A DNA stretch of 64,000 nucleotides from Scalesia atractyloides (lineage: Eukaryota > Streptophyta > Magnoliopsida > Asterales > Asteraceae): assembly GCA_947069175.1 (NCBI GenBank), contig CAMTDV010000018.1:40374869-40438868 (forward strand). The letters run 5' to 3'. Below the pieces are notes generated by a model. The model ran no database searches and was not told the DNA's origin. It saw only the letters and a list, made by a program, of their open reading frames with translations. Below, piece by piece: positions 22,141-34,800 of the stretch (its first letter is position 1; each line of letters starts with the position of its first letter). A program made the translations under genes and the position numbers.

Positions 22141-24267
22141 TGAAGAACGGACCTTCAATTGGAATCAGAGCTACGGTTATCACCTAAGCTCATGAATTTG
22201 GACATTTATGGACATTAGGAGGGGTTTTGGATGTAAATCATGAAATAAATCTACAATCCACGGTCAAAATCCAAAATTGAACGGATAGGATTGTTAGAAA
22301 ACCAATTGCGACCAGATCTATGGTGAAATCATCTCGAAATTCGAAAAAATAAGGATTTTGGATCGAAAATGTGCAAAATGGCTGATTTGGGAGACCAAGT
22401 TCGCCCGAATTTAACATGGTTTTCAAGACTTTCATCATGTTCGCCCGAACTTGACAAAGCTTTTCATGAATTTTCATCAAGTTCGCCCGAACTTGACTGA
22501 TTTTCATTGAAATTAAGTACAAGTTCGCCCGAACTTGTCTATTTCATGCAAGTTCTCTCAAACTTGGTGGTGGCCAACCAAGTTCGCCCGAACTTGTCAA
22601 GGAGCCTAAAAAAAGTAAATAAAAAAAATTTATTGTTCGGTTTGATAAGACGGGTGTCCAGAAAAAATTTGGTGATAGAATTTTTTTCAAAATTTTAACG
22701 TCCGATATAGACTATTCGGGGACACCGTCGAAGGCCTTAGAGAGAGGCTGAGATGATGAGGTTAGAGACGGTTGAAGATGAGAGGGTAGTCATTGATACC
22801 AAAGCAATTTGGTGATCATTAGGGTTGAAGACTACCGATGGGCCTTAAAGTAAATTCCGCATTTGTTAAATACTGAAAATTCTGGATTTGAGGGGGAATT
22901 TCAGTGAAAATTTCAGTATGGTCAGAATTTGCAAAAATGAGGGGGAATAAAAAAAATTTCATCTTATGAAGATTCCGGCATTTTTGAAATTCGTGACACT
23001 GCAACAGTATTCGGGTGGTTTCCGACTACAGATTAACCAGGAAATACAGAGATTTGAGATTCATTTATAAATTGATCAAGTTGATGTCTAGTTTGAAAGC
23101 AGGTGGTTACATAACTGAGTCTTGGAGGAGTTGTTTATCAGATTCTGCGGTCATGGTTGTGGATTGATACCTGAGTCACGCGTATGGTTTTGAAGCACAC
23201 ACGACTGCCTATCTTTAACTCTACTTTGCATGAAATATTGACTGGACTAACCGCCAGGAGATAAGGAAGATGATTTATGGGATCGGATCTTCTAGACAAA
23301 GAAGTGTACCAGTTGCTAACGAAAGAGATTATCCATTTGGGATTCTATGATCACAGGAAGTTCAGATTATTCAGATCATGATTCAGATTGATGCTTAAGG
23401 GTTAGAGTCCTGATCTCCGGTGAAGGAACAGTTAGCTGGATTAGCAATCATTAGTACCAGTGAGGAACTGAGGATGTTCAAAACGTTCGGTGATGATCTT
23501 AGGAATTAATGGCTAGCTCCGAAGACGGATGGTTTCAAAATTACCAAGGAAATCTGACGATAACCTTTGGTGGCCATTATTTTTAATCTTCAAACAGATG
23601 AATCATTCTTCTCTTTGGACTAACTGCCGTTGGATGATGATGTTTGGTGATTAAGTGGCGCTGGTCTACCGGAGATACCTATATATCTGACATTGGGACT
23701 GAAGAAGAAGAATGTGATTTTGATCGCGGACGAATGTTTCTCAGAGTTGAAGTGTTACCAGATTATTTGGTTCCGATGAAGATTTGTTGATTGAAAAAGA
23801 TTACCGATTTGCTGATCTGGAGTGATTACGGAAATCGGGATTTCAGATTTTTGCGGATAAACATTGATTTGAAGTTTACCAGTGTGGTAATTCGAAGTTT
23901 CTATCAATTGCCAGTTGAGTCTTGAAGATCGGAAGATCGAGCATGGGAGATATGTGCTAAACTGAATGCGGATGTGGTTAAAGTTGAAATGGAGAAGCTA
24001 CATTGATGAGCTTCAAATTGGTGTCTATTCAAGATAATCTGTCGGTCAAGCAAATCAGAGGAGGTTTGAAACTGTGCAACAAATATCTGAACTTGAGATT
24101 TCAGGGGGAATTAGATGTTGATAATGCAAACCTGGATCATCAATTAAGGGGGAATTTGTTGACGTGTTTCGATGACAACGGCAGATACCTTGATTGAAGT
24201 TGCAGAATATTCAAACATGGCTCACGTTTGAAGACCAAGATTCGACAGTAACGAACAAGGGGGAACT
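22141..24267 (+). mobile_element. Non-autonomous interior C1 with an LTR stub
   Basis: Only the last bases of an LTR remain (ACGGACCTTCA, to 22,157), then a slightly altered primer site (TTGGAATCAGAGC). The same non-coding interior as 5,601-7,729 follows. It has six dyads at 22,396-22,600 and polypurine-like tracts near 22,892, 22,938, 24,101 and 24,147. A final AACAAGGGGGAAC precedes the LTR at 24,268. Confidence 0.75.
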
Positions 24268-24418
24268 TTTGGTGCACTTTATGTTCGTCACTTGTCGAAT
24301 AGGCTAGATAGAGCGTGTGTTTAGTATTTATAGGTTAGAATTGAACACACGACCGAAATACGAAGTTTTCAGTGTAAAATGTAACAAGTTCGCTCAAACT
24401 TGACCTGTGGAGGTCACG
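24268..24418 (+). repeat. Truncated type 1 LTR ending at an inversion junction
   Basis: It starts TTTGGTGCACTTTATG and matches the first 150 bases of the 17,030 LTR, including one dyad. Past GAGGTCACG the sequence switches to the inverted 3' region of another Copia copy. CACGTTTTCTCAC is answered by GTGAGAAAACGTG 24 bases later, so the junction itself is a small inverted repeat. Confidence 0.75.
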
Positions 24419-25400
24419 TTTTCTCACTTTATGCAGTTTGTATTTTTGTGAGAAAACGTGCTAGAGAATCATATCAGTTTTTGAGACATATCACTAGTAC
24501 CGTTGACCTTTTAATGACTTTAAGCTTTAAACTTGTTTACCTATATTGTCGATATATTTGTCCACTTAAACTTCATCACATTTCCCAATTGTTCCAAGAT
24601 ATGTTAGGTATGAATCATAGAATTTGACTTAACTATGGTTCCCACCTCTTGAATATACTCCTGTATCAAGATTCCCTAGATTTCATCTTACAGGTGAATA
24701 TAGCGTAGTTGAAATCTGTATCTGGGTTATTGCAAAGCCTTGAGAGCTCAGGTTAGTACTACCGTACAGACAAAGAGATGAAAGCTCGACTTTAAGGTGT
24801 GTTCCTTTTAAGGAATCTTTTCAGCACTACAAATGATTAGATCTTTCGATACTTTTCAAGATTGCATGCAGCTTAAGGTTTATTGCGAAAGTATTATAGA
24901 AGTTCTAGGCTATTGCTTCCGCAAAATCAGAAGAACTTGTATAATACCCCAGATATCAACTATCTATAAAGACCTCGTATCTCAGAATCAGGAAACCTCT
25001 CAAACGAAATTTCGGAGTACCAAGTCCATATATCCAAGATATGTTAATCCACAAGTTTAAGCAGTTGTAAAATTTAGTTTATATCCCTGAAACAATTTAC
25101 TGAACGTATAAAGTCTATCGACACATCCACAGTAAGACTTGTTTATCACTTTTAAACTTTACAAATCCTTAGCATACTATGAAAGTCCACTGATGTACTA
25201 TCATTTCCTTTATTCGCACAAGTAATCTCATTTTTCATTTTTCATTGTTTTTGATATTTTAAGATTTTCAATTGTTTTTGGCTTTTTCAATCATTTTATC
25301 TATCTAAAATGATTTCGAAACGATGTTTTTCAATTTTACAAGAATTTTTTACAATTTTTAAAATTTTTCTCCCCCTAAAATTGAAAACATCTTATTAAAA
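24419..25400 (-). mobile_element. Inverted SIRE-like 3' region (copy E)
   Basis: On the minus strand this matches the 3' region of copy B, including the TTTTAGGGGGAGAAA tract (here CTCCCCCTAAAATTG near 25,370). The two arms, about 1 kb each, face one another across the C1 interior. Confidence 0.75.
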
Positions 25401-26040
25401 TCGAAAATAAAAATCTTCCATTTTAACCATTTAACGACTTTTTACGAATGTGAACGCGAGACTACCATTATGTTTGTGTGGAATATCACTCCTGTCTCTT
25501 GTCTCTCTGTATGAATAACCACTGCTTCTGAAATGACATTTGGCTTGAAGCTTAGTTATCCTGCACATTCAAACAAACTTTAATCAGTTTTGAATTGGAA
25601 CCCAATCCAATCTGGATTTAGGTTTACAAAATCATTAACATCTGAAGTAAACAAACATTCACACTCTTTTTGATATTCAAACAGTTTGATAGAAACTTTA
25701 TTTGAAAATTTTACTTTCTTTGATTTTTTAACTGTTTGAATTATCAAAATTTTCTCACTGCTCTCTCTTTTGTCCTCAGATTTATATCTGATTAATTCAT
25801 TTTACTTGACTGTGAGTAAAATGATTCATTAGAACTTATATCTGATTTTTTAGACGTATCCGATGACAAAATCTTTTACAAATACTCTCTAACTTTTTTC
25901 CTCTTTTTTCTTAATCTGCCTTTTTGCCCTTGTGATAACTTGACTTTTTGTTCTTTGGGATTCTCTACAGTTTCTCATTTTTCTTCTTTGTTTTCTTCTC
26001 CTCTGGTCTTTTCTCCCCCTGAGATTTAACCGATCTTCTT
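25401..26040 (-). pseudogene. Remnant between gag and the 3' region of copy E (pol deleted)
   Basis: AT-rich, stop-filled minus-strand sequence lies where protease, integrase and RT should be. Only lysine-rich fragments after the zinc knuckle can be read. About 4 kb of pol is missing compared with a full SIRE-like element. Confidence 0.55.
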
Positions 26041-27408
26041 TTCAGATTTGTCGGACAATCCCTGGAAATATGACCTTTGATTTGACATTTATAGCATCTT
26101 ATCGTATCAAATCTCTTTTTAGGCAGTTAACAGCAATGTGTCCACCAAATCCACAGTTGTAACACACTTTGTTATCGTACCAATCTCTCCATTCAGACCA
26201 AACACCCAAATCACCACATTGATTTGACGTGTAGTAGTCATCTTTCCTGCTTCTTCTGTACAATTGATTTGACTATAAAGTACTGTGGTCCGACCTGCAC
26301 CACTTATTCTCAATTTTTTTTTGAGTTTTTATAATGATTGGATGACCGTACCGATGAGCTTTTATTTTTGTTTTGAAAATTTATAGAATTTTTTTTTTCA
26401 TGTTGTTTTTGTTTTCCATTCTGCTTAGAAGGTTTTTGCGTTGAGTATTCACTTTTTTCAGCAGATTGTAGAACAGTTTCTTGAAAATTTTTTTTAGTTT
26501 CAAAAATATTTCTTTTTTATTATTTTTATCATTTTCATCATCGGTATTATCATCACAATCCTCAATTATGACATCGTCATAATTTGTGACATTGTCACTT
26601 ATTGGAATTTCCTTTTTTTATTATTGATCGGGTTTGGACATAAATAATCTAACTTTAATGAGGATGTCACAAAACCTTTCAATAATTTTTCTGAATTAAC
26701 AACTTTATTTTTAACAGTCTCAACTTCTTTTTTAAGTTGAGCAATTTTCTCAATATGAGAATTTATTGCTTTTTGATTTTCTATATTTAATTTTTCAAAA
26801 ACATTTTTTTCATTTTTAAACATTTTTATTTTATTTTGAAAACCTATTACCATTTGTAATTTTTCATTTTCTAAAATTTTTATTTTGTATTCAAAATTCT
26901 TTTCATTTTCTTTTAATTTTTTATTTTCTAATGTCAAACTCTCAATCTCATTCAAGAGTTTGGCATTATCTGCCTGATAATTGTCTACATCATAGACCGG
27001 GCAGACTGGTTTAGACTTGAAGATCTATTTGTAAATGTACTTGAAAGTTGAGCTTCACAGTTCTTAACCACTACATTCTCTTCTTTCTTCACATGATATT
27101 TATTTTTCAGAGATATCCAGAGTTCTTTTGCAGTCTTGTACTCAGGCAGTGGTATCAAGATATGTTCGTTAACAGATTGTTGAATCAGATTAATCATTTT
27201 CTTATCAGCAAAATACGCCTCTTTCTATTGCGTAGAATACGTGCACTTCTCTAGAATATTCTGATTCTCATCTCTTAGAACTACATATCCTGTTTCGATC
27301 GCCACCCAACTGCTAAAATGCGTAGCTTAGACCCAGCTCTCAAATTTTCCTTTCCAAACTTCATACTCGTTCATACTCATCAAATTTGGCGGATTCTCGG
27401 ACCCCATT
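26041..27408 (-). pseudogene. gag: SIRE-like Copia gag (copy E), broken
   Basis: Translation from the ATG at about 27,408 gives MGSENPPNLMSMNEYEVWKG and continues through KCTYST, then stops. The frame resumes as ADKKMINLIQQSVNEHILIP and KTAKELWISLKNKYHVKKEE. A coiled-coil stretch (26,599-26,955; LENKKLKENEKNFEYKIKIL) follows. The last domain is a CCHC zinc knuckle, CYKCQIKGHISRDC, near 26,050-26,100. The order UBN2-like Gag domain, coiled coil, knuckle is typical of Copia Gag. At least three stops or shifts interrupt it. It keeps gag without pol, the opposite of copy B. Confidence 0.85.
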
Positions 27409-28179
27409 TCGTTTTCCAAATTTATCTATCGTTCAAAACACTTGAAAAATGATTAGAAAACAGACAATTTTAGTAAAAAATTGACTTTTAATCGACAATA
27501 TTAACGTATCGGTTTGCTAAAAACGTTTAAAATTTTTCAGAAAACTGTTTTTTCAAGATTATAGTTTTAAACTCGTCTCGTCGATACGAATCTAACGATA
27601 TATAATGTCCAAGACGTTTTTCGGGATTTTCATGCCTTTTTTTAAACCTTAGACAAGTTCGGGCGAACTTGTATATTATTTGACAAGTCCGAGCGAACTT
27701 GTGAGAATTTTCAAGAGAACTTACAAGTTCGGGCGAAGTTGTTGGAATTTCAAGAGGTTTTACAAGTTCGGGCTAACTTGTAATATTTTTCAACAATATT
27801 TAATCAAGTTCGGGCGAACTTGATGAAATTTGTTTGAAAAATAAGCAAGTTCGAGCAAACTTACCAAAAATCTTGAAAAATCAATCAAGTTCGGGCGAAC
27901 TTAATGAAAATTGTGAATTTTTCAGTCAAGTTCGAGCGAACTTGATGTCAAGTTCGAGCGAACATGTGTTTTCAAACATGGTTTTTTCAATTTTTCGGCA
28001 TGAATTTGTTTGTTTTAAGCTCTGATCTTCTCAAGGGTTTATCTATTATGGATTTTACATATTATACTTGAAAATCAGTCCATTTTATCCGTGAATTGTC
28101 CAAGAAAAGTTAAAAATAGAAGAAATGAGTAGAAGATGAGATGTTCTATGTTCAATGTCTTCAAATTAGTCCAATCCTA
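27409..28179 (-). promoter_or_regulatory. 5' leader of copy E with nine dyads
   Basis: Between the primer site and gag, nine CAAGTTCGGGCGAACTTG-type dyads lie at 27,652-27,975, spaced about 35-40 bp. Several have matched flanks: TA...TA near 27,762 and AT...AT near 27,805. They lie downstream of the LTR in transcribed leader sequence, so an RNA role such as packaging or structure is possible. Confidence 0.65.
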
Positions 28180-28192
28180 CTCTGATACCAAT
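28180..28192 (-). other. Primer binding site of copy E
   Basis: CTCTGATACCAAT is the complement of ATTGGTATCAGAG, immediately beside the LTR. Confidence 0.85.
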
Positions 28193-28684
28193 TGAAGGTC
28201 CGTGATCAGGCGGTTCTAGACGGAAGTTAGTGGATAAACGTAAACCGATTCGGTAGAATGTTATTATAGAAAGGAGTAGAAACAGAATGCAGCGGAATTC
28301 TTCATTCATACCGAAAAAGTATACATCTTTATAAGTCCAGCTGCCGGAGTTCCTGGAGAGAATCCGGCAGCACCTCCCCATAGGGATGCCAAAAACTTAA
28401 ATGACAAATGAACACACACATATATAGGGAGACAAGTTCGCCCGGATGTGCTATGGTCAAGTTCGGGCGAACTTGTCCTTCACTGGACAAGTTCGGGCGA
28501 ACTTGACTAAAGGCACATCAAGTTCGAGCGAACTTGACCAATACAGGTCAAGTTCGGGCGAACTTGATCCCTTTACACTAAAATCTCCGTATTTCGGTCG
28601 TGTGTTCGATTCTAACCTATACAATATTCAATACACGCTCTATTTAGCCTATTCGACAAGTGATGAACACCAGGTGCACCAACA
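28193..28684 (-). repeat. Type 1 LTR between copy E and interior C3
   Basis: It is the inverted equivalent of 17,030-17,544 (492 bp), ending GTGCACCAACA. Five dyads lie at 28,433-28,570. It has a primer site on its left (copy E) and a polypurine tract on its right (CCCCCTTGTTCGTTAC, serving C3). It therefore serves as the 5' LTR of one unit and the 3' LTR of another. Confidence 0.85.
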
Positions 28685-30343
28685 GATTCCCCCTTGTTCG
28701 TTACTGTCGAATCTTGGTCTTCAAATTTGAGCCGTGTTTGAATATTCTGCAACTTCAATCAAGGTATCTGCCGTTGTCATCGAAACGCGTCAACATATTC
28801 CCCTTAATTGATGATTCGGGTTTGTATTATCAACATATAATTCCCCCTGAAATCTCCAGTTCAGATATTTGTTGCACAGTTTCAAACCTCCTCTGATTTG
28901 CTTGACCGACAGATTATCTTGAATAGACACCAATTTGAAGCACATCAATGCAGCTTCTCCATTTCAACTTTAACCACATCCGCGTTCAGTTTAGCACATA
29001 TCTCCCATGCTCGATCTTCCTATCTTCAAGACTCAACCGGCAATTGATAGAAACTTTGAATTACCACACTGGTAAACTTCAAATCAATGTTTACCCGAAA
29101 TAATCTGAAATCCCGATTTCTGTAATCACTCCAGATTCGCAAATCGGTAATCTTTTTCAATCATCAAATCTTCATCGGAACCAAATAATCTAGTAACACT
29201 TCGACTCTGAGAAACATTCGTCCGCGATCAAAATCACATTCTTTTTCTTCAGTCACAATGTCAGATATATAGCTATCTCCGGTAGACCAACGCCACTTAA
29301 TCACCAAACATCATCATCCAACGGTGGTTAGTCCAAAGAAAAGAATGATTTATCTGCTTGAAGACTAAAAATAATGGCCACAAAAGGCTATCATCAGATT
29401 TCCTTGGTAATTTTTAAACCATCCGTCTGCGGAGCTAGTCACTAATTTCTAAGATCATCACCGAACGTTTTGAACATCCTCAGTTTCTCATTGGTATTAA
29501 CGACTGCTAATCCAGCTAACTGTTCCTTCTCCGGAGATTGGGACTCTAACCCTTAAGAATCAATCTGAATAATCTGAACTTCCTGTGATCACAGAATCCC
29601 AAATGGATAATCTCTTTCGTCAATAACTGGTACATGTCTTTGTCTGGAAGATCCGATCCCATATATCATCTTCCTTAATCATGGTACCACGTACAACCCG
29701 GGGCAACTGAAACTACAAAGCATCCTTAGCTCCTGTCGGTTAGTCCAGTCAATAATTCATGTGCAAAGCAGAGTTAAAGATAGGTAGTCGTGTGTGCTTC
29801 CAAACCATACACGCGACTCAGGTGTCAATCCACAACCATGACCGCAGAATCTAATAAACAACTCCTCCAAGACTCAGTTATGTAACCACCTGCTTTCAAA
29901 CTAGACATCAACTTGATCAATTTACAAATGAATCTCAAATCTCTGTATTTCCCGGTCAATCTGTAGTCGGAAACCACCCGAATACTGTTGTAGTGTCAGG
30001 TATCGAAAATGTCAGAATCTTCATAAGATGAAAATCTTTTATTCCCCCTAATTTTTGCAAATTCTGACCATACCAATTTTTCCACTGAAATTCCCCCTCA
30101 AATTCGGAATTTTTAGAATTTAACAAATGCAGGGAATTTACTTTAAGGCCCATCGGTACTCTTCAACTCTAATGATCACCAAATTGATTTGGTATCAATG
30201 ACTACCTTCTCATCTTCAACCATCTCTAACCTCATCATCTCAGCCTCTCTCTAAGGCCTCCGACGGTGTCCCTGAATAGTCAGTATCGGACGTTAAATTT
30301 TCGGAAAAATTTCTATCACCAAATTTTTTCTGGACACCCGTCT
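28685..30343 (-). mobile_element. Non-autonomous interior C3, distal part
   Basis: This is the inverted match of the C1/C2 interior from the polypurine tract inward, with the same CCCCCT tracts. It breaks at CTGGACACCCGTCT, where the Tat-like element is inserted, and resumes at 52,128 with CATCAACGCGAGC. Joining the two sides reproduces the uninterrupted sequence seen near 5,950-6,010. Confidence 0.85.
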
Positions 30344-31339
30344 TGAAGAAACCCAAGATCAACTAGATAGGAATCTAAGTAGATCTATGGAATGGGCTCT
30401 GCATAAAAGGGTTAACCCTCCGTTTAGTTTCACGATGATGAAGAATGAAACAGTCTGCAAAACAGAACACCATTAGCTCGCCACGGGGAGAAGGGGGTTT
30501 CTCTCCGTGACCACCCTCCGACGTGAGAATAAGTATAGGTAGTCGGAAGTAAAGTATTGTAAGATAGAGAGTGGTTGAGAGTGAATACCTTTCCTTGAAC
30601 TCCAAGTCACTTATTTCTAGCCGGTGTTTGGCGCCAAAAAGAGAGATGTTAACTTTAACGGAATCTTCTGCTATTCCATTAATGTTTGTGGCAAACCATT
30701 AGTGCACACGATCGTGAGCTTATTAGCGGTTAGGGAGGTGCCACGTGTTAACATGAGATCACTGTATTTTGTAAATGTGAGCATGCCATCACCGTGATCT
30801 TCCTCAGCCGTCCAGATGCTGCCATGTGGCAATTCGTTATAACCAAAAAGATGCTTGCACGATTGGGTGTTAGTGGCTTCTAGAAGATTTCACAGCTGTT
30901 ACCCATCTGTTGCTTGCCACGTGTACATTCTGTTATAACTGAAAAGATTCCCTTTGCTTCTGCACCAAGTCAAAGATTTTGCTAAGGGAAAGTTTCTCAG
31001 GATTAATTGTTTTCTTGCGCGAGAAGCGCAAGTCAGTTAATTTATCTTCTTTCTTCTCCCTGCTGCTTAGCGCAATCTTTGGTGGATACTTGCTCTGATA
31101 TAAATATCCATGCAAGGTTTGTGCATGAAGAATTATCCAATGAGATTGTTCTAGGTTAACTTTGAACCTTGCGCGAGCCCACGCAAGGTAGTTATATGAT
31201 CCTTTCCTCCCGTAGATATTTGGCGTAGAGTTCTAATAAATCCTATTTTGGCAGAGAAGTCTGCGTGAAGTCTCCTTAGTAGTTAATATGGGTATGGTTT
31301 CCTTGATTGGCGCAAGGTTTTTGGGACCATACCCCTTCA
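30344..31339 (-). repeat. 3' LTR of the Tat-like element
   Basis: It matches 51,041-52,122 apart from point differences and one 70-bp unit present only in the right copy. Paired GAACCTTGCGCGAGCCC and CGCAAGG stretches near its end form short inverted repeats. Confidence 0.9.
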
Positions 31340-31734
31340 AGTCCTCCAGTCCAGTGTTGCTCCTATGTAAAAATAAAAAGTAGGTGGAGCACTGGACTTG
31401 AGATAAATGTGCTGTGCTGGGTAAGTATTGGCTTTTTATTGCGCATCTTGGTGACGTGTCGTAAGTGAATTTTGAAAAAGTATTTGAATTTCAAATATAC
31501 TTGGACACGTGTCACTTATCCGGATGATGTAGTTGGTGAGGATGCACATTCTTGAGACGTGGTGGTGCTGTTGACAGGCTGTCAACAGTACAAATCTTAC
31601 AACATTTAATGTTATTTCAGCGACACTCGCGCGCGTGAGGCGGTTACTGCTCCCCACTCGCCCTTGCAGTTACCTGGGGATACGTGACTGTCGCAAAAGT
31701 CGCTGTAGTTAAATCTCGCATTAATTGCGATTAG

Positions 31735-31743
31735 TATATAAAG
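31735..31743 (+). promoter_or_regulatory. TATA box for the antisense gene
   Basis: TATATAAAG lies about 115 bp upstream of the ATG at 31,856, in a GC-balanced stretch between the 3' LTR and the gene. It points away from the element's own transcription. The assignment is inferred from spacing. Confidence 0.55.
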
Positions 31744-31855
31744 GGATCAACGATCCATTTGCCTCTTCACCAGATCAAATCTAGAGAAAGAAATCTTGTG
31801 TTCATATATTCCGGCGACCTTCAGAGTTTTCTGATTATTATTCGAAGTTTGGGTT

Positions 31856-34800
31856 ATGGCCACCGGTGCAAGCTCTGCTGATATGCCAACGACGTCAAGC
31901 TTACCACTATTGAAGTGGTCGAAGGAGGATTTTGAGAATCTTGCTACCAACTACTTGTCCGCTCCGTCTTGGAAGGTGTTTTTTCCGACAGCGAATGCCA
32001 AGGCGGCTGATGCTCCGACCTGTTATATTACTCTCTTCTATGACTACCTTGCCGAGGGCAATTTCCGGCTTCTGGTGACCCACTTCATGTTGGAGATCCT
32101 TAATTACTATAAGTTCCATATTTCCCAACTGAATCCGATGGGAATGGTGAGGATCCGGCACTTTGAATTTGTTTGCCGGTCGATGCAGATCATACCGACA
32201 GTCGAGAAGTTTCGGGTCTTCTATCCGTTGCATTACTCGCTGGGATTCTACTCGTTCCAACAACGTGTGCAAGCAAAACGGTTGTTGTTAGTGCCACCCA
32301 AATCTTACCATGACTGGAAACAAAAGTTTTTCTTCATAAAGGCGGCAGTAATCCCGATGAAGATGACTTTCCGGGCCGGTGAGGATATAGAGCTGGAAAC
32401 CCTCCCCATACCTGCCGACGAGGTGTGGTACTAGGACATTAAAGATGTGCCCAACGTTGTTTTGCCAGAGAGGGCCCTCATCGCTGCTGGGATGAGTATT
32501 TTCTGGAAGTAAGAACGCCGGGAAAAACCGGTGTACATTGAAGATGGAACTGGTACGTGACCTTTTAATTTCCTGGTAACATCTTCTACTAGATATGCAC
32601 TTGTTCTCACAAATCTTGGGGAACTTTGAGCTGCCCAAAAAGGAGGATCTGGAGGCGCAACCGTCTTCTGCGACTGATTAAATTCTTACAAGGCCTAAGT
32701 TGATATTGCAATATTACTCTTGAACATATTTTCTAAGTAATATTGCAATATAACTAATGGCGCAACCTTTGTTCAATATTATTGATTATGTAGGTGATTT
32801 GCTAAACTTAGGCGTAGGCCCTGACTCAAAGAAGAAAAAGAAGCCAACTGCTGCTGCACCTCCTCTTTCCAAACCAGATCAAAAAACCAAGCCATCAGCT
32901 GCTGCGAAAGCTGAGGGTAAGAAAGGTACGCGTCTCGTATCTGACTCTTGGTGTGATTATGTGGTGGTGTCTGGCTCACTAGAGGGTCTTGCGCCTGTAG
33001 GTTTAAGGAAACCAAAGCCAGAACCCATTGACACCTCCTCTCTTCCTGCCTCGAACCCAGACGATCCTTTGGAAATTCCCTCAAGCCCGTAAGAGGCGTT
33101 GAAGCGCACTTCCAAGAAGAGGAAAGAGTCTGAAATTAAACCTCATGTTCCAACAAAGTTTGCGCGCCCGCGCATTGGCAAGATGGGCAATCTGGATGCC
33201 TTTGCAAAGAAGTTCTCACCTGGTATGTTCAGTTTGTTGCGCATTTCTGTTAGAAAAGTTGTGCAGAATCTTATACTTGGTATTTGTTAATATGCTTGCA
33301 GAGAAAATGGTGAAGGCTGCGCCGACCACCTCATCTGCTATACCATCACCGCGCAGGCCTGACAATGTTGAGGAGGGAGATGCGGAGCGAGAGGCACCCG
33401 TTTTTGACTCTGACCCCATCATCCCAGAAAATATTGAGAAGGTGGCTCCAGAAGAAGAGCTAAAAAATTAGATGCTGAGAATCTTGCTGGCGAGCAGGTT
33501 AAAGATACTGCTACAGATGCTACAAGGAATCCTACTGAAGAACAGGTTAAAGATACTGTTTCAGATGTTGGGGTGAAAGATACCGCTACCGCGGAGCAAG
33601 AGAAAATATCTTCCCCTATGCTGGAGCCTTCAAAGTTGATATCTAAGGGAGCTGGCCCTTCAACTCAAAGCGAAGGCTTTATGTCTTTTGATGATTCTGA
33701 TGAGGAGTCGCCCATTCGCCCAGAGGAGACGCCTGGGGATTACTATTATCGTTCTTATTCTGAGAAGCGGGCCTCTGCGATCCATCAGCCTGTGTGGAAG
33801 GTTAAACAGGGTGATGTTTTTACAGATTGGCACTCCTGCAGGGAGTGGTATAAGGGCATCTTCCCTCCGGCGGAGGTGAAACGCCAACAAGAGAAAGACC
33901 ACGAGGCTACATATGAGTCATATTTGCAAGAGCCTGCCCTTGCCGCTTCCACAATTTATAGGATCGTGTGCGAATGGCGTAGTATGAAAAAGGAGTGGGA
34001 TGAGGTTGAGGTTGACAAGGCGAAAGCCAAACTTGAACAAGAGAAGACGTTAAAGATGTTCGTGGATTTTGAGGCTGAAAAAGCCAAGTTTGAGGAGGAA
34101 AATAAGACTGGGAGTGGTCTACGCTGTCTTGGAAGCGCAAATGTGAGGCCTCTGCTGCGCAACATGCTGACGAGCACAAGCGCATTGTGGAGGCTTGCGA
34201 TCGAGATACAAAGAAAAGATATCTCTACGCAACGAAATTGAGAAGCTCAAGAGAGTGGCTGATGCAGTTGCGGCAGCAGAAGAGGCGTGCTCTCATAGAG
34301 AAAGGAGTTAGCAGAATGAGGTATCACCCAAAATGACTCTCCTTCTTAAGAATAAAGAGATTTGTGATCTAACTTCTATGCTATTTGATCAGGCGCGGCT
34401 GCAAGATGAGGTTGACGTTTTGAAAAAAGATATCAACCTTCACCGAACAGAGAAAGCCGAGTTGACCCGCCGTTTAACTGAAGGTGAACAAAAACTTAAC
34501 GACACGGAGGTCGCTCGCGCTACAGCAGAAAGCCTGACCGAATCCCTCATGAACCAGCTTACCTGCTTGCGGGAATATGGGATTGTGGAGGTAATATTCC
34601 CTTTTGTTTTTACCTATCTGGTTCGATCATCATAACATATATTGATTGAATTTGTATACAGAACACAAATGCCATCCTTAACTCCATGGAGTTGGATGAG
34701 AGAGTGGCAGAATTGATGATGGTTGCGCGCAGCGACGGGCATGCCGAGGACTATAAAGAGTGTACATTGCATGTGGCACATGCGCTGAAGACCAAATGGG

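Noticed and set aside
28166..28381. Short minus-strand frame across the LTR end at 28.2 kb
   Set aside because: It lies in LTR sequence shared by all type 1 LTRs and is opened only by local point differences.
32288..33084. Minus-strand frames opposite the antisense gene
   Set aside because: Shadows of the plus-strand coding blocks. Codon use and conserved motifs lie on the plus strand.
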